Below are positions 32,202 through 41,501 of a stretch of 64,000 nt of DNA, one piece after another. The position numbers were made by a program, and so were the translations under genes. The stretch spans positions 40,891 to 104,890 of the forward strand of contig CAYGSL010000009.1 of assembly GCA_964352475.1 (NCBI GenBank), given 5' to 3'. A model generated the notes under the pieces. It was not told where the DNA came from. It searched no databases and was given only the letters and a program-made list of their open reading frames with translations. Each line of letters starts with the position of its first letter. The first letter of the stretch is position 1. The stretch is from JAUIET01 sp964352475 (GTDB lineage: Bacteria > Pseudomonadota > Gammaproteobacteria > Pseudomonadales > JAUIET01).

Positions 32202-34634
32202 ATGGCGCCGAGAGACTATCTCGCACGTTCTTCTCATGCGTTTGGCAATTTTGCGGTGTGGGTGCACGATCATCGATGGCTGGTGCTTATTGCCTCGTTG
32301 TTGATTGCCGCCGCATCGGCCTGGGTGGCTAGCGGTGTCGGAAGTGATTCCTCACTGGATGCCTTCTTCGACCCTGACGACCCAACTTACAGACACTACT
32401 ACGATTATCGCGAAGACTTTGGTTCCGATGAAATAGCGTTTCTGCTGTATACAGCACCCGATGCTGAGCACGGTGTGTTTGACATAGAGGTTATGCGCAC
32501 CATCGCACAACTAAGCCGGGCACTTGAGGCTGAAGTACCATTTGTAAGTGATGTGCTTAGCCTTAGCTCTGCCGAATTCATGCAATCTGATGGCGATGAT
32601 ATTCAGGTGCATGAAATTTTGCACGATTTCCCAGAAAGCCAGCAGGACATGCTGGCGCTAAGGGATTTGATTCTTGGCAAAGACGTTTACCTGAATAACA
32701 TTGTTTCCCGTGACGGAAAACACGCGGCGATTGTGATTGAAATGACGCGGGCCGCAACGGATCCGCTGGACATGGTGCGTTATGACCCCGAAGGTGGCGA
32801 CGGTCTGCAAAATTTGTATCCACAGGTTAGTGGAAACGCTATTAAAGACTTGCTCAGTCGACCAGAGTATAAGGCGATAGAGTTCTACAATATTGGTGAT
32901 GTAGAACTCAACACGGTTTACAACGAAATAGCGTTTTCAGAACCAGTTTCGCAAATGGGCATTAGCATAGTCATTATTATGGTACTTGGCCTGGTGTTGA
33001 TTCGCGGCGGCGTGTTGTCTTTGCTAGGCCCGTTGATGGTTGTGTTAGTCGCTATGGTTATGACGGTTGCTTTCATGGCATTGATCGGCTGGGACATCGA
33101 TATGTTGTTTGCCATGGTGCCGAATTTGCTTATCGCCATTGGTGTTGCACAGGCTGTGCATTTATTGTCGGAATTTCATCTGGCGCGCTCAAATGGGCTT
33201 TGTCGCCGTGATGCACTCCGGGAAACCATGGAGCTGGTGGGTAACCCTTGTTTGCTGGCTGCACTGTCAACCGCCGTGGGTTTTATGGCCATGGCGGTAT
33301 CTGATTTGAAGGGTATTGCAAACTTGTCGCTGTATGGCGCTTTTGGTGTGCTGTGCACATTTTTTCTAACGGTTACCTTATTGTTGAGCTTACTGTCTTT
33401 TGGTAGTGATAAACCCAAACAATGGACACTGCAACAGCAATGGCTTAATCGCATTCTGGACTGGGTGGTTGAAATTGATCTGAAGCGACCCGGGTTGATC
33501 ATAATGCTATCGGCCGCGTTAATAGTGACTGGTCTATTTGGCGTAAGCAAATTGCGCATTGATTTTAGCTTCATTACCGACTTCAAGCCGCACATGCCAA
33601 TTCGCCAGCACACAGAGTATGCGGAAGATAATATGGGCGGCATGCTCAGTCTGGTGTTTGTTTTTGAATCCGAAGAAGACGGAATGAAGTCACCGGAGTA
33701 TTTGGCCGCACTGGAACGCTTTCAGGCATTTGCTGATCAGCAGCCGCTGGTGCATAAGTCCTTATCCATTGTCGATATACTGAAAGACTTGAACCAAACG
33801 TTTCACGGTGATGACCCTGAATACTATCGTCTGCCAGAAAATCGCGATTTGATTGCCCAGTACTTGCTGATGTATGAGTTATCCGGCGGTGACCAGCTTG
33901 AAAAATACATGACCAGCGATTTTTCGAGAGCGGTAGTTGATTTACGTGTTGAGATGGTAGGTTCCCATAAGGTTCGTGAGCTATTTGATAGTCTGACAGG
34001 CTTTGTGGATTCCGAATTCAATACAAGCGACAGCGGCCTGAAAGTGGAGCCAAGCGGCGTAGGCTTGCTATGGGTGAAGTTGGCAGACTATATATTCACA
34101 AGCTTCAGCAAAGGCTATCTATTGGTGTTCGCAATGATATTTCTGCTGATGTGTATTATCTTTCGCTCATTGAAGGTAGGCGCGCTTACAATGATTCCGA
34201 ACCTTGCGCCAATACTGCTGACAATGGGGTATATGGGCTTTGCAGGCATTAATCTGGATTACATCCGTATGATGATAGCGACCATAGCAATAGGTATTGC
34301 CGTTGATGATACAGTGCATTTGGTAAGCCGGATGCGACAGGAATTTTTTCGTTGCGGTAACTACCAGCAGGCATTACGGCAAGCAATTGGTGGTGTTGGG
34401 CATGCGCTGGTAATTACTACGATCATTCTGGTATTTTCTTTCTCTACTCATTTCTGGTCCGATATGGCGACCATGGCTAGTTTCGGCAGTTTATTGATAA
34501 GTGCAATTTGCTTGGCATTGCTGGCCGACTTGTTCTTGTTGCCGGTATTACTGATTCGCTTTAAGGCGTTTGGGCCTGAGTTCGAATTATTAGCGGAATC
34601 AGACACGCATAACAGGGCAGCTTCGCTGGCGTAA
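32202..34634 (+). CDS. MMPL/RND-superfamily exporter
   Basis: 810 residues with the two-fold RND plan. A helix at about 28-46 is followed by a periplasmic loop (50-240) and five helices including LLIAIGVAQAVHLLSEFH. A second helix lies near 430, with a loop to about 630 and a bundle with ATIAIGIAVDDTVHLVSRM. The second half keeps the classic IAVDD proton-relay motif, whereas the first has Val-Ala-Gln (GVAQA) where Asp is usual. SLDAFFDPDDPTYRHYYDYREDFG in the first loop is the family's conserved start. Cargo is unknown, probably lipid-like. It is followed 4 bases later by a glycerophosphodiesterase, an operon-like arrangement. Confidence 0.9.
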   Translation: MAPRDYLARSSHAFGNFAVWVHDHRWLVLIASLLIAAASAWVASGVGSDSSLDAFFDPDDPTYRHYYDYREDFGSDEIAFLLYTAPDAEHGVFDIEVMRTIAQLSRALEAEVPFVSDVLSLSSAEFMQSDGDDIQVHEILHDFPESQQDMLALRDLILGKDVYLNNIVSRDGKHAAIVIEMTRAATDPLDMVRYDPEGGDGLQNLYPQVSGNAIKDLLSRPEYKAIEFYNIGDVELNTVYNEIAFSEPVSQMGISIVIIMVLGLVLIRGGVLSLLGPLMVVLVAMVMTVAFMALIGWDIDMLFAMVPNLLIAIGVAQAVHLLSEFHLARSNGLCRRDALRETMELVGNPCLLAALSTAVGFMAMAVSDLKGIANLSLYGAFGVLCTFFLTVTLLLSLLSFGSDKPKQWTLQQQWLNRILDWVVEIDLKRPGLIIMLSAALIVTGLFGVSKLRIDFSFITDFKPHMPIRQHTEYAEDNMGGMLSLVFVFESEEDGMKSPEYLAALERFQAFADQQPLVHKSLSIVDILKDLNQTFHGDDPEYYRLPENRDLIAQYLLMYELSGGDQLEKYMTSDFSRAVVDLRVEMVGSHKVRELFDSLTGFVDSEFNTSDSGLKVEPSGVGLLWVKLADYIFTSFSKGYLLVFAMIFLLMCIIFRSLKVGALTMIPNLAPILLTMGYMGFAGINLDYIRMMIATIAIGIAVDDTVHLVSRMRQEFFRCGNYQQALRQAIGGVGHALVITTIILVFSFSTHFWSDMATMASFGSLLISAICLALLADLFLLPVLLIRFKAFGPEFELLAESDTHNRAASLA

Positions 34635-34637
34635 CAG

Positions 34638-34991
34638 ATGGATAGAGCAACCCGCGGCTGGGTATTGGTTATATTAATGGTGGTGACGATTTTGTCGTTG
34701 CGTGCCACCAGCAAGCAAGTATTGCCCGCACATCCTTATTTTGACCGCGAACGTCCATTAGTTATTGCGCATCGTGGAGGCGCGGGTTTGCGCCCGGAAA
34801 ATACCCTTTTGGCGTTTCGGCATGCCGTTCGGCTAGGGGTGGATGTGCTTGAAATGGATGTGCGTCAGACACTCGATGGCCGCCTGGTGTTAATGCATGA
34901 TGAAACAGTAGACCGAACTACAAACGGCAACGGCGCGGTAGCTGATATGAGCTACGAGCAACTATCGCTATTGGATGCCGCCTATCACTGG
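34638..34991 (+). CDS. Glycerophosphodiester phosphodiesterase, N-terminal part (broken by assembly gap)
   Basis: 118 residues before the N-run. A membrane or signal helix (residues 8-25) precedes the GDPD domain, with VIAHRGGAGLRPENTLLAF (catalytic His and Arg, HRG), LEMDVRQTLDGRLVLMHDETVDRTTNG (Glu/Asp metal ligands, second catalytic His). These are the complete N-terminal signatures of glycerophosphodiesterases, which release glycerol-3-phosphate from deacylated phospholipids. The missing middle is about 100 residues by comparison with the family, so the true gap is probably near 300 bases, not 100. The C-terminal part lies at 35092-35385 in another frame, as expected if the N-run is a placeholder. 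Confidence 0.9.
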
Positions 34992-35091
34992 NNNNNNNNN
35001 NNNNNNNNNNNNNNNNNNNNNNNNNNNNNNNNNNNNNNNNNNNNNNNNNNNNNNNNNNNNNNNNNNNNNNNNNNNNNNNNNNNNNNNNNNN
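34992..35091. other. Assembly gap of exactly 100 N
   Basis: One hundred ambiguous bases, the usual placeholder for a gap of unknown size. It interrupts the GDPD gene. Confidence 0.99.
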
Positions 35092-35385
35092 CCTGAGATA
35101 CCAACCGCCACCAGCTACTCGGAAACAGTGGGTTTTGTAATGAATCAAACGGTGGGTTTGCTGGGCTTTTATCACCCCAGAGCGTATGCCCTGGAAATTC
35201 CGCCAAGCAGTAACGGCATCCAATTACTCAGCAAGGCGCGGGTGGAAGATGCTGCCGCCCAAGGCATGCATGTGCTGCCATGGACGATTAATGATCAGCA
35301 AGAGATGCGCCGCATCCTGGAAATGGGTGTTAGCGGCATCATTACTGATTATCCCGATAGAATGCTTCACCTTTTCTCCGATTGA
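35092..35385 (+). CDS. Glycerophosphodiester phosphodiesterase, C-terminal part
   Basis: 97 residues running from the gap to a TGA, with the C-terminal GDPD features: VLPWTINDQQEMRRILEMGVSG and IITDYPDRM, the final barrel strands and the conserved Trp-Thr-(I/V)-Asn and Asp-Tyr-Pro. Its frame differs from the N-terminal part, consistent with one gene whose middle was lost in assembly. A frameshift cannot be excluded until the gap is closed. Confidence 0.88.
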   Translation, partial: PEIPTATSYSETVGFVMNQTVGLLGFYHPRAYALEIPPSSNGIQLLSKARVEDAAAQGMHVLPWTINDQQEMRRILEMGVSGIITDYPDRMLHLFSD

Positions 35386-35463
35386 GCGGCACTGAGTCAT
35401 GGTTTGGGATTTATAGCAAGATCACTGGTAGTAAACCAGCAGCCCATCGCTTATCTTTAGGGA

Positions 35464-36429
35464 ATGCTGGTACTGTACCCTGACATCAAGCCCTATCATC
35501 GACAACATCTTAAGGTGTCGCCGCCCCACGAGATCTACGTGGAGGAATCCGGTAATCCGGGTGGTATACCAGTTCTATTTGTACATGGCGGTCCCGGCGG
35601 CGGTTGCACCCCTCAACACAGGCGTTTCTTTGACCCGCAAAAGTATCGAATAATCCTGTTTGATCAACGCGGTGCGGGGAAGTCCACGCCGCATGCCGAA
35701 CTGATGAATAACGATACTCAATCTCTACTCGACGACATTGAGGTGATTCGACGCGCATTAAAGATCAAGAGCTGGGTGTTGTTTGGTGGCAGCTGGGGTT
35801 CAACCCTGTCATTGCTGTACGCAGAGAAATACCCGGAACACGTGCTGGGTATGATATTGCGCGGCATATTTCTTTGCCGAAAAAACGAGATCGATTGGCT
35901 GTATCGGCACGGCGCCAGCCTGGTATTTCCGGACTACTGGGAAGATTTTATTGCCCCCATTCCCGAGATAGAGCGCGAAGATTTACTGGCGGCTTATTAC
36001 AAGCGATTGGTCAGCAATAACGAGTTGGCACGCATGGCGGCGGCCAAGGCATGGTGTTTGTGGGAAGCACGTTGCTCAACCCTGCGGCCAAGCGCCAGTT
36101 CAGTGGAGTTCTTTTCGCAACCTCACATTGCGCTTGCCATGGCGCGCATTGAAGCGCATTTCTTTGCCCACCATGGCTTCCTGGAGCCTAATCAAATTCT
36201 GCGTGAGGCCAGTCGTCTGAAAGGAATACCCGGCACCATTGTGCATGGTCGCTACGATATGGTCTGCCCATTGGATAATGCGTTTGAACTGAGCAAAGTG
36301 TGGCATGACGCCGCGCTCAATATTGTGCGCGATGCCGGACATTCCGCTACCGAGCCTGGCACAGTTGACGCCTTGATTCGAGCAACACGCGATATGGCTA
36401 TACGTTACGCTGATGACTACTCAGTGTAA
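35464..36429 (+). CDS. pip: Prolyl aminopeptidase (proline iminopeptidase)
   Basis: 321 residues, typical length. Alpha/beta hydrolase with the S33 signatures: oxyanion HGGPGGGC, LFDQRGAGKSTPH, nucleophile GGSWGS (Ser near 110), Asp in GRYDMVCPL and His in DAGHSATE. The cap-domain sequence WCLWEARCSTL is that of bacterial proline iminopeptidases. It removes N-terminal proline from peptides in the cytoplasm. It is followed within 28 bases by dtd. Confidence 0.92.
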   Translation: MLVLYPDIKPYHRQHLKVSPPHEIYVEESGNPGGIPVLFVHGGPGGGCTPQHRRFFDPQKYRIILFDQRGAGKSTPHAELMNNDTQSLLDDIEVIRRALKIKSWVLFGGSWGSTLSLLYAEKYPEHVLGMILRGIFLCRKNEIDWLYRHGASLVFPDYWEDFIAPIPEIEREDLLAAYYKRLVSNNELARMAAAKAWCLWEARCSTLRPSASSVEFFSQPHIALAMARIEAHFFAHHGFLEPNQILREASRLKGIPGTIVHGRYDMVCPLDNAFELSKVWHDAALNIVRDAGHSATEPGTVDALIRATRDMAIRYADDYSV

Positions 36430-36457
36430 TCCAGCAGCTTAAAGTTGAGCCTAGTGT

Positions 36458-36907
36458 ATGAAGGCCTTGATCCAGCGTGTGCAGGAAGCGCGAGTTGATA
36501 TAGCAAGCCCGGGCGAGTTGATAACCACCGGCCAGATTGGTGCTGGCATGTTGGTTTTGCTGGGCGTACAAGCCGAAGACACGCCCGAGACCATGCAGAA
36601 ACTAATGCAAAAATGTCTCGATTATCGAATATTCGCAGATGACAAGGGCAAGATGAATCTCAATCTTGTTAGCAGTGGCGGCGATTTACTGCTTGTATCG
36701 CAGTTTACGCTGTGTGCCGATACCGGCCGTGGCTTACGACCCGGCTTCAGTAAAGCTGCCCCGCCTGCGCTGGCGGAAGACTTGTACAATCAAGCCGCAG
36801 AGTACGTGCGCGCCAGGTTGGGCTCGGTTGCTACGGGTGAATTTGGCGCGAATATGCAAGTGCATTTGATTAACGACGGGCCGGTAACCTTCTTACTGGA
36901 AAGCTGA
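36458..36907 (+). CDS. dtd: D-aminoacyl-tRNA deacylase
   Basis: 149 residues, standard length for Dtd. The family's active-site strands are present: LLVSQFTLCADTGRGLRPGF (SQFTL) and MQVHLINDGPVTF (NxGPxT, here NDGPVTF). The enzyme hydrolyses D-amino acids (and glycine) mischarged onto tRNA. It overlaps the Smr gene start by one base (TGATG), so the two are translationally coupled. Confidence 0.95.
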   Translation: MKALIQRVQEARVDIASPGELITTGQIGAGMLVLLGVQAEDTPETMQKLMQKCLDYRIFADDKGKMNLNLVSSGGDLLLVSQFTLCADTGRGLRPGFSKAAPPALAEDLYNQAAEYVRARLGSVATGEFGANMQVHLINDGPVTFLLES

Positions 36908-37476
36908 TGTCTGGTTCAGATAACGACGACAACTTGTTTAGACAACAAATGCTGGATGTTAAGCCCATCAGCAGTGATAGGGCGCCCAGAGATACCGGTC
37001 GCAAGAACCTGGACCCGGCGCTCAGTCGTGCACGGAGTGTTGCCACTGAAGAGCTGGAACACGATGACAATCCATTGGCTGACAATTTTATTCCTGAAGT
37101 CAGCCAGGATGCGATTCTGGAATTTGCTCGTCCGGGTGTGCAGCACGGCGTGCTGAAAAAAATGCGGCTTGGCAAGTACGCCGTTGACGCACGACTTGAC
37201 CTGCATAAGCACACAGTGGAGCAAGCACGCACAGCGGTGTTTCAGTTCTGCAAAGACTGTTTGCAATACGATGTTCGTACCGCGCTTATTGTGCATGGCA
37301 AAGGTAAGCAGGCAACCATCAAGAGCTGCGTAAACCACTGGCTCAAGGACTTACCCGATGTATTGGCGTTTCACACGGCGCAAAAACAGCACGGCGGTTC
37401 CGGGGCCGTTTATGTGTTGTTTAGAAAAAGTGATGCACAGAAGTTGGCAACCAAATCCAAGCACACAAAGTTCTAG
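36907..37476 (+). CDS. Smr-domain protein (SmrA/SmrB type)
   Basis: 189 residues. An acidic, flexible N-terminus (about 1-90) is followed by the Smr domain (about 95-175): ARLDLHKHTVEQAR, TALIVHGKGKQATIKSCVN and GGSGAVYVLF. The DLH and HGxG motifs are those of stand-alone Smr endonucleases, which in E. coli (SmrB) cut mRNA between collided ribosomes. SmrA has the same domain, and I cannot tell them apart from the sequence. It converges with prlC with 5 bases between stops. Confidence 0.9.
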   Translation: MSGSDNDDNLFRQQMLDVKPISSDRAPRDTGRKNLDPALSRARSVATEELEHDDNPLADNFIPEVSQDAILEFARPGVQHGVLKKMRLGKYAVDARLDLHKHTVEQARTAVFQFCKDCLQYDVRTALIVHGKGKQATIKSCVNHWLKDLPDVLAFHTAQKQHGGSGAVYVLFRKSDAQKLATKSKHTKF

Positions 37477-37481
37477 CTAGA

Positions 37482-39521
37482 TTAAGCCGCTATGCCTGAT
37501 TGCTTCAGCAAGGCATCAACCTCAGGTTCCCTGCCCATGAAGTTTTTGAACAGCTCCATGGCTGGCGCAGAGCCACCTTTCTCAAGTATTTCATGCAAAT
37601 AACGCTTACGCGTCGCATCGTCATAAATGCCATGTTCTTCGAATTGTGAGAAAGCGTCTGCTGACAACACTTCCGCCCATTTGTAGCTGTAATACCCAGC
37701 CGCATATCCGCCCGCGAAAATATGGCTGAAGCCATGTTGAAAGCGATTGTCGGCCGGTGGTTCGAGCACGGCCACGTCAGCGCGAACCTGGTCAAGCAAT
37801 GCCTGAATATCATCAGCCGACTTCATGCCTGCTTGCTGGTGCATGCGAAAATCGAATAAGGCAAATTCAATCTGCCTGAGCATTTGCATACCAGCCTGAA
37901 AATTCTTGGCGGCCAGCAGTTTGTTCAACAATTCCTGAGGTAAGCTTTCACCGCTTTCATGGTGGGCGGACAACTGCTCAATCACTTCTGCTTGCCAGCA
38001 CCAGTTTTCCAGAAACTGCGAGGGCAGTTCTACCGCGTCCCATGCCACACCATTGATGCCCGATACTTCGGCGTATTCAATCTGGCTCAGCATATGATGC
38101 AGACCATGACCAAATTCGTGAAACAGCGTAGTCACTTCGTTAAAGGTTAACAGGCTGGGTTGGTCGCCGGCGGGCGCCATGAAGTTGCAGGTTAAAAAGG
38201 CAACCGGGTTCTGTAAGCCGCCACCGCTCAATCGTCGGCGCACGCGGCAATCCGCCATCCAGGCGCCGCCGCGTTTATGCTCTCTAGCGTACAAATCCAG
38301 ATAAAACCGCGCAATGGGTGAGCCCTGTCTGGAAATTTGAAAAGCCCTGACGTCCGGGTGCCAGGTTGACATGCTCTCATCAGCTGTGATTTCAATGTCG
38401 AACAAACGGCTGGCAACCGAGAACAAGCCCTGGGTTACTTTTTCAGCCGGAAAATACGGGCGCAATTCTTCCTGGTCAATATCGAACTGTTGCTTTCGCA
38501 GTTTCTCTGCGAAATAGCTAACATCCCAGGCTTCTAGCCGGGTGTGTTGGTGTTCATTGCTTGCGTAGTCTCGCAGAGCGTCAAGTTCCGCTTGGGCGAC
38601 CTCTCTGGTTCGCTTGGACAGCTGCTCAAGAAAATCAATAACCTGATCAGGAGTGTCAGCCATTTTTTTTGCTAAGGAGTACTCGGCGTAATTTTCAAAT
38701 CCTAACAAGGTGGCCAGCTCGTGCCGCAAAGTTGTGATTTCTACCATTAAGTCGCTGTTGTCAAACTCGCCTGCATTAGGTCCTTTGTCGGATGCGCGCG
38801 TGGTATACGCTGTGTACATGTCTTTGCGCAGCTCTGCATTGTCAGCGTAACTGACCACCGCTATGTAGCAGGGCGCATCCAGTGTTAACAGATAACCATC
38901 TAATTGTTTAGCGTCTGCTGCTGCTTTAGCCGCCGTAATTGCTGCCTCCGGCATGCCCTCAAGTTCAGCGCGGTCTGTAATGTGCCGAGTCCAGGTTTGA
39001 GTTGCATCCAAGACATTATTCGAAAACTTATTACTCACTTCAGATAATCGCTGCTTCAGCTCGCCATAGCGCTTTCGCGCGCTTTCATCCAAATCGATGC
39101 CGGATAATTTGAAGTCGCGCAGGTTGTTGCGAACGATTTGTTGCTGAGCCGGTTCCAGCTTATTGAAGCCTTCGCTGTCATGCAAAGTCTGATACGCCTT
39201 GAATAATTGTTCGTTCTGCCCAAGCTGTGTACTGTATTTAGACAATAGAGGCAGGCAGGTCTCATAGGCTTTGCGCAATTCTTCGGTTTGAACCACACCG
39301 TTAAGGTGGCTCACTGGCGACCAGGCTTGTTCCAATCTGTCGTTAATTTCTTCCAGTGGTTCATACAAGCTTTGCCAGCTCACTTGTGATTGCTGGCCTA
39401 GCAATTCGTCGATCGCCTTCAGGTTTTCCTCAATAATAGTTTGCATGGCCGGTTCAATATGGGCTGCGTTAATATCTTGAAAAGGCGGTAGCTCATTGGC
39501 CTCAAGAAGCGGGTTACTCAT
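37482..39521 (-). CDS. prlC: Oligopeptidase A (M3 metallopeptidase)
   Basis: 679 residues, the normal length for PrlC. Zinc motif LFHEFGHGLHHML (HExxH) and downstream Glu region are in place, with GGAWMADCRVRRRL and FAGGYAAGYYSYKWAEVLSADAF typical of the family. It degrades signal peptides and other small peptides in the cytoplasm. Its start overlaps the glycerol-3-phosphate dehydrogenase stop by 4 bases (ATGA). Confidence 0.95.
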   Translation of the reverse strand: MSNPLLEANELPPFQDINAAHIEPAMQTIIEENLKAIDELLGQQSQVSWQSLYEPLEEINDRLEQAWSPVSHLNGVVQTEELRKAYETCLPLLSKYSTQLGQNEQLFKAYQTLHDSEGFNKLEPAQQQIVRNNLRDFKLSGIDLDESARKRYGELKQRLSEVSNKFSNNVLDATQTWTRHITDRAELEGMPEAAITAAKAAADAKQLDGYLLTLDAPCYIAVVSYADNAELRKDMYTAYTTRASDKGPNAGEFDNSDLMVEITTLRHELATLLGFENYAEYSLAKKMADTPDQVIDFLEQLSKRTREVAQAELDALRDYASNEHQHTRLEAWDVSYFAEKLRKQQFDIDQEELRPYFPAEKVTQGLFSVASRLFDIEITADESMSTWHPDVRAFQISRQGSPIARFYLDLYAREHKRGGAWMADCRVRRRLSGGGLQNPVAFLTCNFMAPAGDQPSLLTFNEVTTLFHEFGHGLHHMLSQIEYAEVSGINGVAWDAVELPSQFLENWCWQAEVIEQLSAHHESGESLPQELLNKLLAAKNFQAGMQMLRQIEFALFDFRMHQQAGMKSADDIQALLDQVRADVAVLEPPADNRFQHGFSHIFAGGYAAGYYSYKWAEVLSADAFSQFEEHGIYDDATRKRYLHEILEKGGSAPAMELFKNFMGREPEVDALLKQSGIAA

Positions 39522-40747
39522 ATTTTTTGATCCTGTTCAATACGCCTAAGGGGCAGCGTTTTGGTATCGACGTTAGATGTTGGCATGGGTAAAGAGGTTT
39601 GGATGGTCTTCAATACTTTTTCTGCGGTTGCCCGCCACGCCGTAAGCTTGCCGCCGTAAATGCTGCACAGCGCGGGACCATTGGGAGTGAAGTCTGGCTG
39701 CCAATACAAAATAGTTTCGCGAGAGCGCTTGAACGCGCTGGTCTTCGCTTCAGGCAGCACACGCGCACCGGCCATTCGACTTATTATTCTGGCATTCTCT
39801 CCATCATTGAAATTCGGGAAATAGTGACGAAACACACCGAGCAAATATCTTACAGAAGAATCCAGGGCTATGATGTCGTCTGGATTGCCGCTAAAGCGTG
39901 CCTCAGTGGTGCCAATCAATGTGTTTTCATACCACGGCATTACAAATACTGCGCGCCCATCTCGTGGAGACTCAACGTAATAGAAGCGTTCACTCAATTG
40001 CCCCTCAAGTACTACATGCGTGCCTTGTATCAAGTCGATTCCAAGTGTTCTGGGTGCGGGTTCAATGCACTCATTGATACGGTTAACCCATGGCCCACCG
40101 GCATTAACAATCGTCGTACAGCGGAAATTTATCCGCGCGCCTTCCTTCTCAACCAACACTCTGAAGTGGTCGTCATGCCAGTGCGCACTCAATAGTCGGG
40201 TTTGCTCCATGAGAGTTGCACCCAACTCCACAGCAGAATTCATTACCGCACGGGTCAGTTCAACGTCGTCGGTCTGAGCATCCTGATATTGAAACACGGC
40301 GCGTAGATCTTTGGTTTCAATGCCATCGAGCTCGTGCCATTCGGATTTAGGCACTACGCGAAAGCGACTAGACGGGCGTAGACTATCGCATAAAGCGTAC
40401 AGGCTCAGGCCGGCAAAAATAAGCCAGGGCGCTCGACGAGTATGGCGATAAACAGGAATATAGAACTTCTTTAGCTTGACCAGATCGGGCGCGTTACGCA
40501 ACATCATCGCGCGTTCGCGCAGGGCTTCATACACCAGAGAAAATTCGTAGCTCTCCAGATAGCGCAAGCCACCGTGAATCAGTTTGCTGGAAGCACGTGA
40601 GGTGCCAGCCGCCAGGACCGACTTTTCCAGCAATAGAACCGAATGGCCTTTTGCAGCGGCCGCTTGTGCTACGGCAACACCGTTGATGCCACCGCCAACA
40701 ACAATCAAATCATAGTGTTCAGATGAGCCAGTGTCGGCGTCAGACAT
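39518..40747 (-). CDS. glpD: FAD-dependent glycerol-3-phosphate dehydrogenase, short form
   Basis: 409 residues from the ATG at 40747, which has AAGGAAGG just upstream and overlaps the tatC stop by 8 bases. The FAD Rossmann motif DLIVVGGGINGVAVAQAAAAKG (in part) is followed by AGTSRASSKLIHGGLRYLE, a clear GlpD signature, and the DAO barrel region with YVESPRDGRAVFVMPWYENTLIGTTE. E. coli GlpD is about 500 residues; the C-terminal helical cap is missing here and the protein ends after a short tail. The reaction is glycerol-3-phosphate to DHAP, feeding quinones. It may use G3P released by the nearby GDPD. Confidence 0.87.
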   Translation of the reverse strand: MSDADTGSSEHYDLIVVGGGINGVAVAQAAAAKGHSVLLLEKSVLAAGTSRASSKLIHGGLRYLESYEFSLVYEALRERAMMLRNAPDLVKLKKFYIPVYRHTRRAPWLIFAGLSLYALCDSLRPSSRFRVVPKSEWHELDGIETKDLRAVFQYQDAQTDDVELTRAVMNSAVELGATLMEQTRLLSAHWHDDHFRVLVEKEGARINFRCTTIVNAGGPWVNRINECIEPAPRTLGIDLIQGTHVVLEGQLSERFYYVESPRDGRAVFVMPWYENTLIGTTEARFSGNPDDIIALDSSVRYLLGVFRHYFPNFNDGENARIISRMAGARVLPEAKTSAFKRSRETILYWQPDFTPNGPALCSIYGGKLTAWRATAEKVLKTIQTSLPMPTSNVDTKTLPLRRIEQDQKI

Positions 40748-41501
40748 TTCCTTCCTTAGCTTGCGCGGCTTGCCCGTCGCGATCTTTTTCAATCCAGCGA
40801 CTCAGTACCACACCCACCTCGAACAGAAGCCACATAGGAAAGGCGAGTAGGGCTTGTGATATTACATCGGGTGGAGTGAGTAACATTCCCAATATGAAAC
40901 AACCAACAATAATAAAGCGGCGCTTACTGGCTAAATCGTCCGGCGTAGTAATTCCTGCCCATACCAGTAAAACGGTGGCGATGGGAATTTCAAATGCGAT
41001 ACCGAATGCGAAAAAAAGTTTAAGAATAAAATTCAGGTAGCTGTTGATGTCGGTCATCACCGTCATCTCCGTGGGCCCAATGCTGGTAAAAAATCCGAAC
41101 ACCAGCGGGAACACCACAAAGTACGCAAACGCAATGCCACCATAAAACAACAGCACACTGGAGCATAAGAGTGGAATAGCGAAGCGCTTTTCATGTCGGT
41201 ACATACCGGGTGCTACAAACGACCAGATCTGAAACAGCAAATAAGGCACGGCTGCAAACACCGCCAGCACCAGAGTGAGCTTGAACGGCGTAAGAAAAGG
41301 TGAAGCAACATCGGTTGCAATCATGGTTGCACCTTCGGGCAGGAACTTGCGCAAAGGTTCGGAAACGAAGGCATAAATTTCATTCGCAAACGAATACAAA
41401 GCAAGGAACACGATCAATATCGCCATCAGGCAGCGCAGTAGGCGATCGCGTAACTCGGTAAGGTGTTCAACCAAAGGAAGGGCTTTGTCGTCTTCAGTCA
41501 T
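40740..41501 (-). CDS. tatC: Twin-arginine translocase subunit TatC
   Basis: 253 residues with six membrane helices. Conserved features include LPLVEHLTELRDRLL at the N-terminus (LxELRxR), SFVAPGMYRHEKRF and the periplasmic FVVFPLVFGFF. TatC binds the twin-arginine signal peptide and forms the receptor with TatB. It starts 8 bases inside tatB. Confidence 0.96.
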   Translation of the reverse strand: MTEDDKALPLVEHLTELRDRLLRCLMAILIVFLALYSFANEIYAFVSEPLRKFLPEGATMIATDVASPFLTPFKLTLVLAVFAAVPYLLFQIWSFVAPGMYRHEKRFAIPLLCSSVLLFYGGIAFAYFVVFPLVFGFFTSIGPTEMTVMTDINSYLNFILKLFFAFGIAFEIPIATVLLVWAGITTPDDLASKRRFIIVGCFILGMLLTPPDVISQALLAFPMWLLFEVGVVLSRWIEKDRDGQAAQAKEGNV

